Both the position numbers and the translations under genes were made by a program. Below, piece after piece: positions 1-7,140 of a stretch of DNA of 14,658 nucleotides. The notes below the pieces were generated by a model. It searched no databases. It was not told the origin of the DNA and saw only the letters and a program-made list of their open reading frames with translations. How positions within the stretch are numbered: position 1 is the first letter of the stretch; each line of letters opens with the position of its first letter. The DNA comes from JANQTF01 sp036835375 (GTDB lineage Bacteria > Bacteroidota > Bacteroidia > J057). The stretch covers positions 1 to 14,658 of the forward strand of contig DAITMB010000123.1 in NCBI GenBank assembly GCA_036835375.1. Reading direction: 5' to 3'.

Positions 1-107
1 TCAAGCGGCAACACGCCTGCGCGCGGCTGGAGAAATCCCGGATTTTCCACACAGCCCATCGACCCCATCAATCCAAGGATGGCTATCCAGCAGTAAATTT
101 GTTTCAT
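1..107 (-). CDS. Putative lipoprotein, N-terminal part only (runs off the window)
   Basis: An ATG at 105-107 opens a minus-strand frame that stays open for 35 codons to the window edge. The first 19 residues read as a lipoprotein signal: Lys2, a hydrophobic core (IAILGLMG), then Met-Gly-Cys with Cys19 as the probable lipidated residue. The lipobox is imperfect because Ser stands at -3. After Cys19 come VENPGF and a short Pro/Arg-containing stretch. A well-placed promoter lies upstream (TACATTTG at 137-144). The product should be an envelope-anchored protein, but too little is visible to assign a function or family. The gene follows the FadL-like gene in the same direction, with about 200 bp between them and its own promoter, so it is probably transcribed separately. 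Confidence 0.6.
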   Translation of the reverse strand, partial: MKQIYCWIAILGLMGSMGCVENPGFLQPRAGVLPL

Positions 108-136
108 AAGCAGTTCACGCTTTTGCGGCAAGAATA

Positions 137-165
137 CAAATGTAAGGCCAATTCAGCGTAGCAAA
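137..165 (-). promoter_or_regulatory. Bacteroidota-type promoter for the edge lipoprotein
   Basis: Read on the minus strand, TTTG (165-162) is followed 17 bases later by TACATTTG (144-137). The second element matches the TAnnTTTG -7 consensus of Bacteroidota exactly, and the first fits the -33 TTTG element. The expected transcript start would lie near 130, some 20 bases before the ATG at 107. The same octamer occurs in front of the tRNA-Leu gene. Confidence 0.6.
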
Positions 166-200
166 TCGAGGTAATAGCGTCTAAGATCCGAAGCCCGGGA

Positions 201-213
201 GGATTGTAAATCC
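201..213 (-). terminator. Weak hairpin downstream of the FadL-like gene
   Basis: GGATT (201-205) and AATCC (209-213) can pair around a 3-base loop, and a G-C pair can be added beyond one mismatch. It lies about 100 bases past the stop of the minus-strand porin gene and before the promoter of the next gene. No clear U-tract follows, so this is a tentative terminator at best. The rest of the gap (108-315) shows nothing else besides the promoter. Confidence 0.2.
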
Positions 214-315
214 CCATTCGCTATCTATATCGAAAAAGGAGATCGAACCGTTGACTGAGGCTAAAAATAGCTTGAACCTTGGTGCAGAAATGACCTGTGA
301 GTATCAGCGCAGGGC

Positions 316-1584
316 TTACCACTGATAGGTCAGCCCAAGACAAAAGCCATGTATGATGGACTCGTAGGTGCCCCCAAATCGCGCTGGCTCCAAGATCGCA
401 GAGCGCTCTCCGGAGAAAGCAAACTGGTAGGCAATGTCAAGATGGAGCCGGCTGATGATGGCGCATCCCAGTCCAGTGGTGAGGCCGAGCCGCGTGGCGT
501 CTGGAAATTCTGGGGAGAGGAGTTCTTGTGGAACGGGGGAATTTTCCAGGTACAACCCAGTGCGAAGTGACCATCGCTCGTTTGCGGCATATTCTGCTCC
601 ACATCGCATCGAGGAGCTGCTCTGAAATCTCTTTTCTGGGTATTGCGGAAACTCTCCTATCGTCTCTTCCAACACATACTTCATCGAATCGAGGATACTC
701 CATCCTGCGAGGTTCAACTCGGCTGTGATGGTGAGTCGAGGCTCGGGTTGGTAGCGCATGCCAAGGTCGATGCGTCCCGGCAGCCAAAATGAAAGCTGAA
801 AGCTCCCATCGGGATAGATGTTTTCCAGCGAAGCAGGGACGGAAAAGTCTGCCAAGCCATTCTCAATGTCCACCTTCATGGGGGAGCGCACTACAGCGGA
901 GAAACTCAGCTGATCCTTTGGCTGAAAAAATATGCCTGCAAAAAGTCCTGAAGTGAGGTCGGTACCGCCCAAAGCTACGCTCCCAAAGTCGAGGTTGAAG
1001 CCTCCGGCATCGCTCAGCGCCCGACGACTTAGGAGGTTGACAGCGCCAAAAGAACCCCCAACACCGAAGCCGAGGTGTGAGTTGAGTTTGAACGAGGCAC
1101 TCAGATGAAGAAAGTAGGTGTTGAGCGCAAATTCCTGCGAAATAAATTTCCCTTTCCAGTTGTCCGGCCAAGCAATCGAGGTTCCAAAGGGTTGATTGAG
1201 AGCCAAGCCGAGGCTCAGGCTGCGTTTTTCGCGGTGAGGGGTAAGCCGGATCACGGCATTGAAATAGACCGGGGAAAGTAAAGGGGTGACAGTGCTGTCA
1301 CTGTAAATGCTCGGACTTGCTTCCCGAAAAGAAGTGCTGGTCTGAATCAAGGTACTTCCCGCTTGCAAGGAACTTTTGCGATGAAAACACATGCTCCCAG
1401 GATTGAACGCCGCTGCCGAGGGATTGTCCCAAGCCGCCACGCCCGTGAAGCCCATGCTCATTTGTCGAGGTCCAAAGTAGTTCCACTGGAGGCCGCCGGG
1501 CATCACGGCATCGGCCTCCAGTGGTATCCAATGGGCTAAGATGAGAAAGATAAGGAAGCGTTGTTTCATCATCGAATTAGGCAT
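316..1584 (-). CDS. OmpP1/FadL-family outer-membrane transport protein
   Basis: This 422-residue protein is predicted to be an outer-membrane beta-barrel of the FadL/OmpP1/TodX type, a family that carries long-chain fatty acids or other hydrophobic compounds across the outer membrane. Residues 1-26 hold a Sec signal peptide (KQRFLIFLILAHWIPLEADA). The mature N-terminus has the family pattern: GGLQWNYFGPRQMSMG, then DNPSAAAFNPG. In Bacteroidota homologues this reads roughly as GG-aromatic, QxxMG, then a D-S-FNPG hatch segment. The body shows alternating amphipathic strands (for example LSLGLALNQPFG and LHLDIAYQFAF), and the chain ends in YQW, the aromatic end typical of barrels recognised by the BAM machinery. 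Met1, Met5 and Met6 are all possible starts. Met5 or Met6 puts Lys close to the hydrophobic core and may be the true start. The gene is divergent from the glycosyltransferase gene. The substrate cannot be told from sequence. Confidence 0.85.
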   Translation of the reverse strand: MPNSMMKQRFLIFLILAHWIPLEADAVMPGGLQWNYFGPRQMSMGFTGVAAWDNPSAAAFNPGSMCFHRKSSLQAGSTLIQTSTSFREASPSIYSDSTVTPLLSPVYFNAVIRLTPHREKRSLSLGLALNQPFGTSIAWPDNWKGKFISQEFALNTYFLHLSASFKLNSHLGFGVGGSFGAVNLLSRRALSDAGGFNLDFGSVALGGTDLTSGLFAGIFFQPKDQLSFSAVVRSPMKVDIENGLADFSVPASLENIYPDGSFQLSFWLPGRIDLGMRYQPEPRLTITAELNLAGWSILDSMKYVLEETIGEFPQYPEKRFQSSSSMRCGAEYAANERWSLRTGLYLENSPVPQELLSPEFPDATRLGLTTGLGCAIISRLHLDIAYQFAFSGERSAILEPARFGGTYESIIHGFCLGLTYQW

Positions 1585-1636
1585 CGAGAAGGGAGAATAT
1601 CAAGGGCATTCGGAATATCTATTGCCAGAGATGTCG

Positions 1637-1644
1637 TAGCTTTG
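1637..1644 (+). promoter_or_regulatory. Candidate -7 promoter element for the glycosyltransferase operon
   Basis: TAGCTTTG matches TAnnTTTG exactly and sits 26 bases before the ATG at 1671, within the 86-bp divergent gap. No TTG lies at the usual 17-23 base spacing upstream; the nearest is at 1622-1624, only 12 bases away. The assignment therefore rests on the -7 box alone. Confidence 0.4.
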
Positions 1645-1670
1645 ATCGCTCATGATGCTCAATCTTCGAC

Positions 1671-2468
1671 ATGGTACGTGGTAAAAAAGTCGTGGTGGTG
1701 ATGCCTGCCTACAACGCGGAGAGCACCTTGGAGGCTACTTATGGAGAAATCCCTTTGGATATTGTCGATGCAGTCATTCTCGTCGATGACCTCAGCCGCG
1801 ATCGGACGGTAGAAAAAGCACAGCGTCTCGGCGTGCATCATATCATCAGGCATTCGGTCAATCGTGGATATGGTGGCAATCAAAAGACCTGCTATCGGGA
1901 AGCACTGCGCATCGGGGCAGACATTGTCGTGATGCTCCATCCCGATTATCAATACACCCCAAGGCTGGTTGAATCGATGGTGTTCCCTATTGCTTATGGT
2001 CTGTTTCCGGTCATGCTTGGGTCCCGGATTTTAGGAAAAGGGGCGCTCAAAGGCGGCATGCCTCTTTATAAATATCTGGCCAATCGCTTCCTCACGGCAG
2101 TACAAAACCTGCTCTTAGGCCAAAAACTTGCCGAATATCACACAGGATATCGAGCTTTTTCCAAAGAAATTCTGAACTTATTACCCTTGGAGGAAAATAG
2201 CGATGACTTTGTGTTTGACAATGAAATGCTCGCGCAAATTGCTTATCAAGGCTATGTAATCGGCGAAATTACCTGTCCGACCAAGTATTTCCCAGAGGCT
2301 TCTTCCATCAACTTGAAGCGGAGCACGATTTATGGGCTAGGTGTGCTGAGGGTCTCGCTGCTGTACCGCTTGAACAAATGGGGCTTGCTGCGCTCCAGCA
2401 TCTTTGATTTTCGCGCTGGAAAACGCCTTCATTCGATCACCGATGAAGACGATACCCACCCTTCATGA
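1671..2468 (+). CDS. Family 2 glycosyltransferase (DPM/DPG-synthase-like)
   Basis: This 265-residue GT-A fold glycosyltransferase belongs to the GT2 group that includes dolichyl- and polyprenyl-phosphate sugar synthases. Visible motifs, in order: VVVVMPAYNAESTL (residues 7-20, nucleotide-sugar binding), VILVDDLSRDRT (35-46), NRGYGGNQKTCYREA (64-78), then HPDYQYTP (90-97) in place of the more usual DxD-type DADxQHPP. HTGYRAF (157-163) is followed by a helix-rich acceptor part with NEMLAQIAYQGY (184-195). There is no signal peptide and no membrane helix, so the enzyme is predicted cytoplasmic or peripheral and to act on a nucleotide-sugar donor and a lipid-linked or glycan acceptor. Both substrates are unknown. 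A membrane-anchored protein gene starts 40 bp after its stop on the same strand and is probably co-transcribed. Confidence 0.85.
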   Translation: MVRGKKVVVVMPAYNAESTLEATYGEIPLDIVDAVILVDDLSRDRTVEKAQRLGVHHIIRHSVNRGYGGNQKTCYREALRIGADIVVMLHPDYQYTPRLVESMVFPIAYGLFPVMLGSRILGKGALKGGMPLYKYLANRFLTAVQNLLLGQKLAEYHTGYRAFSKEILNLLPLEENSDDFVFDNEMLAQIAYQGYVIGEITCPTKYFPEASSINLKRSTIYGLGVLRVSLLYRLNKWGLLRSSIFDFRAGKRLHSITDEDDTHPS

Positions 2469-2508
2469 TTGACATGTCACTTGATCTTCCTCATTCCCCC
2501 CTTTGCTT

Positions 2509-4164
2509 ATGAAAAAGCTGTTTTACTTCCTCATTCTTCTTCTTTTGCTTGCAGCCGCTGCCGTCGCTGGCTTTTTCTTCATCGAAGTGGACGACGAACA
2601 ATATGCGCTGCTGGATTTTGTGCCAACCGATTTTGTGTACCTCATTGAGTCCGACGAGCCTGTGGAGGACTGGCAGGAGTTAAGCCGTTCTAAGGTGTGG
2701 CAGAGCATCAAGAACAACTCATTTTTTGCTGATATCACCGAAAACGCGGACTATCTCGATTCCCTGCTCAGCTCCAATGAAGTGGTGGTCGGCCTCGTGA
2801 AAATAGGGAGCATGGCGATTTCAGCACACATGATTTCGACCCAAGAATCAGATTTTCTCATTTTGGTGGACTTGAAAGGAAAAGGGCGCAAAGCCGCCAA
2901 ATCCAAGCCAGTCATTACCCAACTCCTCAGCTCCTTTGATTATGAGGTGAGCACCGAAAACTATATCAACAACACCATTTATAAGCTCTACGACCCCGCG
3001 TACAAGGAGAGTATGTACATGGCCGTCGTGGGCAATGTGCTTTTATTTTCCTACACCGAGTCGCTGCTCAAAAAGGGGATTCTCCAAAATGGCCAACCTT
3101 CTATTCGCAGCGATGCCGATTTTTTGGCGGTGAAGGACAAAGCGGACGCTGGCGAGCTATACAGCATTTACCTCAATTATCAGCACCTCAACCGACTCAT
3201 CAACTCCTATTCCTCCGAGCCTTCTGAGATGCTAGCCGGGCTGAATGAGATCCTTACCTATTCGGTGTGGGATCTTCGCCTTGATGATGACCACGTAGAA
3301 ATGGACGGCTATGTTCGACAAAATGACTCTGTGCCCTCCTACCTCACTGTATTCGGCACCGCAGGGCAGGGGAAGATTGGTGCTCCGGGCATTTTGCCCA
3401 GCGAAACAGCCACCTTCACCAGCATGGGATTCAGCGATTTTTCTCAGCTCTATCTCCAACTCATGCAACAATTGGAACAAAGCTCTCCCGAGGAGCACCG
3501 GGAGATGGTCAAGCGCAAAGGCCAATTAGAAAAGCTACTCAAGATCGACGTAGAGCGAGACCTTTTTGATTGGATGACAGAGGAAGTCGTCACGGCTGTG
3601 GTGCCAGTGGATCAAGGGCGGCGCTATGCCTCCTATGCCCTGCTGCACTTCGACGATTATGCTCTGACCAAGGAGCGCCTTGATTATCTGGCCGAGCGGA
3701 TTGGTCGAACGATGGTGAAGTTTGAGGAGATAGACTATCGGGGCTTTCCCATTCGCTACTTGGAGCTCAAAGGCTTCTTCAAGCTTTTTTTCAAAAAGTT
3801 ATTCAGCAAAATCGAGCAGCCGCACTATACCTATCTCGACAACTATGTCGTGTTTTCCAATGATACCAGCTCCCTTCAGCTCCTCATCGACCGCTACCTT
3901 GAGCAGAATACCTTGAAAACTGCCAATGGCTTCGATGATTTTATCGGTGAATTTTCCAAGACCTCCAACATATTTCACTATTATCAAGCGGAGCCTTTCT
4001 ACGGCTACCTTGCGGCGACACTTGATGTAGAAGCGCGAATGGATCTTCAGAAGAGTCGGAATGACTTTTTGGCCTTTCCTCACTTCGGATTTCAACTTTT
4101 CCCGTCCAGCAATATGTATCGCACCACGCTCTACAGCAGCTTTACTCCCCCGAATCTGCCCTAA
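2509..4164 (+). CDS. Membrane-anchored protein of unknown function (DUF3352-like)
   Basis: This is a 551-residue protein when started at the ATG at 2509. A TTG two codons upstream would only prepend two residues. Residues 1-24 form one very hydrophobic N-terminal segment (FYFLILLLLLAAAAVAGFFF) behind two Lys, so it is an uncleaved signal anchor or a signal peptide. The long remainder is soluble, acidic and predicted to be periplasmic. It contains the phrases LLDFVPTDFVYLIES, VVGNVLLFSYTESLLKKG and LDNYVVFSNDTSSLQLLIDRYL. The repeated theme of 'value shown or stored, then index over a run' recalls DUF3352-type proteins, but that link is from memory and tentative. No catalytic motif is seen. 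It follows the glycosyltransferase by 40 bp, suggesting a shared envelope role. A hairpin 25 bases after the stop may end the transcript. Confidence 0.85.
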   Translation: MKKLFYFLILLLLLAAAAVAGFFFIEVDDEQYALLDFVPTDFVYLIESDEPVEDWQELSRSKVWQSIKNNSFFADITENADYLDSLLSSNEVVVGLVKIGSMAISAHMISTQESDFLILVDLKGKGRKAAKSKPVITQLLSSFDYEVSTENYINNTIYKLYDPAYKESMYMAVVGNVLLFSYTESLLKKGILQNGQPSIRSDADFLAVKDKADAGELYSIYLNYQHLNRLINSYSSEPSEMLAGLNEILTYSVWDLRLDDDHVEMDGYVRQNDSVPSYLTVFGTAGQGKIGAPGILPSETATFTSMGFSDFSQLYLQLMQQLEQSSPEEHREMVKRKGQLEKLLKIDVERDLFDWMTEEVVTAVVPVDQGRRYASYALLHFDDYALTKERLDYLAERIGRTMVKFEEIDYRGFPIRYLELKGFFKLFFKKLFSKIEQPHYTYLDNYVVFSNDTSSLQLLIDRYLEQNTLKTANGFDDFIGEFSKTSNIFHYYQAEPFYGYLAATLDVEARMDLQKSRNDFLAFPHFGFQLFPSSNMYRTTLYSSFTPPNLP

Positions 4165-4189
4165 ATCTCAGCTCGCAGAGCATCGCAGA

Positions 4190-4220
4190 ATTCGCTGCCT
4201 AGAGGGATGAGGCAGTGAAT
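4190..4220 (+). terminator. Hairpin downstream of the glycosyltransferase/DUF3352-like pair
   Basis: ATTCGCTGCCT (4190-4200) pairs with AGGCAGTGAAT (4210-4220) over 11 bp, with one G-U pair, around a 9-base loop. It begins 25 bases after the stop codon at 4164. There is no clean U-tract after it, so it may be a terminator or a transcript-end stabiliser. Confidence 0.45.
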
Positions 4221-4510
4221 GGATGGAATATTCTCGATTGAGCGTGATGAACTCCGGCGATTTATAGTGAGAAAACAGAGAAATAATGCTAATCTATGTC
4301 TAGGAGAGCGTAGAGAGGACCCGGCGTTATTCTTTTGGTGGAGACCTTGCTTGAAATTGGCACTTTCACAGCTTGCTCAATCGGGGGTAGGTTTCCCTTC
4401 GTAGAGATCTTTCACCCCAATACTCACACGCAGGGAGCTCGCGCTTCGAACCATTCCATCCTTCGTGAATGGGACAAAAATGCGACGGCTGAGGCAGTAA
4501 AATAACACCC
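4221..4510. other. Gene-free gap before the E1 gene
   Basis: Beyond the hairpin, about 290 bp carry no convincing gene. The one plus-strand frame here (4219-4404, 61 codons) has no family signature, signal peptide or good initiation context. A short inverted repeat CCATTC (4451-4456)/GAATGG (4467-4472) with a 10-base loop lies about 40 bases before the first ATG of E1 and could be a weak hairpin. I see no exact TAnnTTTG box in this gap. Confidence 0.4.
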
Positions 4511-6964
4511 ATGAACGCAAGCGAATTGCCCACCCCGAGGATTTTGTCTATCTTTCCTGATCAATCAAAGCTCATGAATATCAACCCTCAGGAGATTCAG
4601 GAAGCCACGTTAGTCACAAGAGAAGAGGCAATAGCCGATTTTCGACTATTGTATCAATCCCGAGAAGCCAGCCTCATTGGAAGACGAGAGGTCCTCACTG
4701 GCAAAGCCAAATTTGGTATTTTTGGAGACGGGAAAGAATTGCCACAATTGGCATTGGCTAAAGTATTCAAACCCGGAGACATTCGCTCCGGATATTATCG
4801 AGACCAGACGCTCATTTTTGCCACCGAACAGGCCTCTATTCGAGAGTTTTTTGCACAACTCTACGCACATCCCGACCCCGAAGTGGAGACCTTTTCTGCT
4901 GGAAGGCAGATGAATGCCCATTTTGGATCGCGACATTTAGATGAATTTGGACAGTGGCTTGATCTCACCCTGCGGCCCCTTTCTGCCGCAGATTCCTCCC
5001 CCACGGCTTCTCAAATGCCCCGGTTGGCGGGCCTCGCCCAAGCTTCCAAGCTCTATCGCCATGTGACAGCCTTAGAAGGCATCAAGGGCTTCTCTGTCAA
5101 CGGCAATGAAATTGCCTTCGGTACCATCGGCAATGCCAGCTGTGCCGAAGGGCACTTTTGGGAGACCCTTAATGCCATCGGGGTGATTCAAGCTCCGCTC
5201 GTCATGTCGATTTGGGACGACGAGTATGGGATTTCCGTCTCGAATGAGTTTCAGCTTACCCGCGACCTCTCCGAAATGTTGTCGGGATTTCAGCGCAGCG
5301 AGGGAGGCAGGGGATACGAAGTCTTTCGCGTCAAAGCCTGGGATTATGAAGGGTTGGTGAAAACCTATCGGGAAGCCGAATACTGGGCCCGTGTTCACCA
5401 TGTGCCCTGCCTGATCCATGTGGTGGAAGTGACCCAGCCGCAGGGACATTCCACTTCTGGCAGCCACGAGCGCTACAAAAGCCCCGAGCGCCTCACCTGG
5501 GAAAAGGAATTCGATTGTCTTCGGCAATTTCGGATCTATCTGCTGGAGCGTGGCATGGCTACTGAAGAGGAACTTTCCGCTTGGGAGCAGGAAGACAAGA
5601 TCTTGGTCAGGGACATCAAAAACCAGGCTTGGCGGGATTTTCAAGCGCCCATCTTGGCCCAGCGCCAAGAGTTGGCCCACCTGCTGCGCAACTTACCGGG
5701 CGATCAAGCCCAGGACATCCTCTTTCGGCTTCAGCGAGACCCTGCGCCCACCCGTAGGGTCTTGCTCCAGACCGCCCACGATGCCCTGCTCTCTGCTTGG
5801 GGAGCTCCTCCGGCTGAGTTAGCGGCTCTCAAAGCTTGGGTCATCGACCGCCGTCTCGAAGGCGAGCGTCTTTTTGACTCCCATCTTTATAGCGAATCCG
5901 AGGACTCTCCCCTGAAAGTGGTCCCTGTGCCCCCTGTGATGCCAGCAGATCCACAAGTGCTCAGCGGCTTTGAGGTGCTCAATCGCACCTTTGAGGCCAT
6001 CATGACCCGGGACCCGCGCGTCGTGGCCTTCGGCGAAGATGTAGGGCGACTCGGAGATGTGAACCAGGGATTCGCAGGCTTACAAGAAAAATTCGGCAAA
6101 CTCCGCGTTATGGATACCGGCATTCGAGAAGCCTCCATCATTGGCCAAGCCATTGGGTTGGCGATGCGTGGACTGAGACCCATTGCCGAGATCCAGTACC
6201 TCGACTACTTTTTGTATGGGTTGCAGACGCTCTCGGACGACCTCGCTACCCTGCACTACCGCACCCGCGGTGGCCAAAAGGCCCCAGCAATCATTCGTAC
6301 CCGAGGCCACCGACTGGAAGGAATATGGCATGCCGGATCGCCCCTGGGCATGATGATTCATGCGCTCCGGGGTGTACACCTGTTGGTGCCGCGCAATATG
6401 GTCCAGGCTGCTGGATTTTACAACACGTTGATCAAGGGAGATGATCCCGGCGTGGTGGTCGAAGTGCTGAATGGTTACCGACTCAAAGAGCGCGTGCCAA
6501 GCAATCTCACGGAGTTTTGCCTGCCTCTCGGTGTGCCCGAAGTGATCAGGGATGGCAACGATGTCACGGTGGTGACCTACGGAGCCTGTTGTCGCATCGC
6601 GGTCGAAGCAGCCGCCCAGCTCGATCAGTGTGGTATTTCTGTGGAAATCATTGATGTGCAAAGCCTCCTTCCTTTTGACCTGGAGCACCGAATCGTCGCT
6701 TCCCTTCGCAAAACCAACCGGATCCTCTTTCTCGATGAAGATGTGCCCGGCGGTGCGACCAGCTACTTGTACCAGCAGGTGATTGAGGTGCAGAAAGGAT
6801 ACTATTGGTTGGATTCTCCCGCAAAAACACTCACAGCCAAAGCTCATCGACCCGCTTATGGCGACGACGGCGACTATTTTTCCAAGCCACAAGTGGAAGA
6901 CATTTTCCGCGCAGTGTATGACATGATGCACGAGGCGGATCCCAGGGCATTTCCCAAATGGTAG
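4511..6964 (+). CDS. Fused alpha+beta E1 component of a 2-oxoacid dehydrogenase complex
   Basis: This thiamine-diphosphate enzyme decarboxylates a 2-oxoacid (pyruvate or a branched-chain oxoacid; the sequence does not decide which) and hands the acyl group to the lipoyl arm of E2. It has 817 residues from the first ATG. The E1-alpha part spans about 35-330: KAKFGIFGDGKELPQLA, YYRDQT, the cofactor segment GTIGNASCAEG (204-214) with WDDEYGIS (235-242), and the loop HSTSGSHERYKS (313-324). A helical linker of about 150 residues follows (330-480). The E1-beta part spans about 485-817: VVAFGEDVG (504-512), DTGIREASIIGQAIG (535-549), IIRTRGHRLEGIWHAGSP (594-611) and LFLDEDVPGG (739-748). The usual cofactor motif Asp and Asn-Asn are replaced by Asn208 and Asp236-Asp237. 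A second start at Met22 (4574) is plausible because a promoter-like pair lies just before it. No E2, E3 or regulator gene is adjacent. It converges on the trigger factor gene. Confidence 0.88.
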   Translation: MNASELPTPRILSIFPDQSKLMNINPQEIQEATLVTREEAIADFRLLYQSREASLIGRREVLTGKAKFGIFGDGKELPQLALAKVFKPGDIRSGYYRDQTLIFATEQASIREFFAQLYAHPDPEVETFSAGRQMNAHFGSRHLDEFGQWLDLTLRPLSAADSSPTASQMPRLAGLAQASKLYRHVTALEGIKGFSVNGNEIAFGTIGNASCAEGHFWETLNAIGVIQAPLVMSIWDDEYGISVSNEFQLTRDLSEMLSGFQRSEGGRGYEVFRVKAWDYEGLVKTYREAEYWARVHHVPCLIHVVEVTQPQGHSTSGSHERYKSPERLTWEKEFDCLRQFRIYLLERGMATEEELSAWEQEDKILVRDIKNQAWRDFQAPILAQRQELAHLLRNLPGDQAQDILFRLQRDPAPTRRVLLQTAHDALLSAWGAPPAELAALKAWVIDRRLEGERLFDSHLYSESEDSPLKVVPVPPVMPADPQVLSGFEVLNRTFEAIMTRDPRVVAFGEDVGRLGDVNQGFAGLQEKFGKLRVMDTGIREASIIGQAIGLAMRGLRPIAEIQYLDYFLYGLQTLSDDLATLHYRTRGGQKAPAIIRTRGHRLEGIWHAGSPLGMMIHALRGVHLLVPRNMVQAAGFYNTLIKGDDPGVVVEVLNGYRLKERVPSNLTEFCLPLGVPEVIRDGNDVTVVTYGACCRIAVEAAAQLDQCGISVEIIDVQSLLPFDLEHRIVASLRKTNRILFLDEDVPGGATSYLYQQVIEVQKGYYWLDSPAKTLTAKAHRPAYGDDGDYFSKPQVEDIFRAVYDMMHEADPRAFPKW
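4526..4556 (+). promoter_or_regulatory. Promoter-like pair inside the first codons of the E1 frame
   Basis: TTG (4526-4528) is followed 20 bases later by TATCTTTC (4549-4556), seven of eight matches to TAnnTTTG and with the spacing expected for the Bacteroidota housekeeping sigma factor. It would start a transcript near 4563, just before the in-frame ATG at 4574. If active, the shorter 796-residue E1 product is the real one. Confidence 0.35.
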
Positions 6965-7011
6965 GTAGGGGTAGTGGCCGGAGGCCATCCCATTCTCAGG
7001 AAATAACGATC

Positions 7012-7050
7012 AAACGAAAAGAGCTGCTCCATGAGCAGCTCTTTTCGTTT
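7012..7050. terminator. Bidirectional terminator between E1 and trigger factor genes
   Basis: The arms at 7012-7029 and 7033-7050 form a perfect 18-bp stem (AAACGAAAAGAGCTGCTC and its complement) with a CAT loop. The stem has a GC-rich core flanked by A-run and T-run ends, so it can end transcripts from both sides. It lies 47 bases after the E1 stop and about 90 bases after the tig stop, read on the other strand. A smaller TGGCC/GGCCA hairpin precedes it at 6975-6987. Confidence 0.9.
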
Positions 7051-7105
7051 TGGACGGACCCCGCGTCGTGCCAGGGTCTGTGAGTGACTTCGTCAAGTTT
7101 AGAGA

Positions 7106-7131
7106 TAGGCCCTATGGCACTGTGGGCCTTA
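7106..7131 (-). terminator. Small hairpin just after the tig stop
   Basis: AGGCCC (7107-7112) and GGGCCT (7124-7129) can form a 6-bp GC-rich stem with an 11-base loop, about a dozen bases past the tig stop on the minus strand. No strong U-tract follows. It may only assist the strong hairpin at 7012-7050. Confidence 0.25.
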
Positions 7132-7140
7132 GGATCCTTT

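Noticed and set aside
4219..4404. 61-codon plus-strand frame in the gap before E1
   Set aside because: No signature, no membrane or secretion signal, and it begins inside a terminator-like hairpin.
4208..4498. TGAGGCAGT occurring at both ends of the gap before E1
   Set aside because: A 9-base direct repeat in about 300 bp is not rare by chance, and the first copy is part of the hairpin arm; no mobile element lies between.
5072..5680. 202-codon open frame on the minus strand
   Set aside because: Antisense to the E1-alpha part; no motif, and no promoter or signal peptide.
6080..6988. 302-codon open frame on the minus strand
   Set aside because: Antisense to the E1-beta part of a well-supported gene; its His/Ile-rich composition is that expected of a mirror frame.
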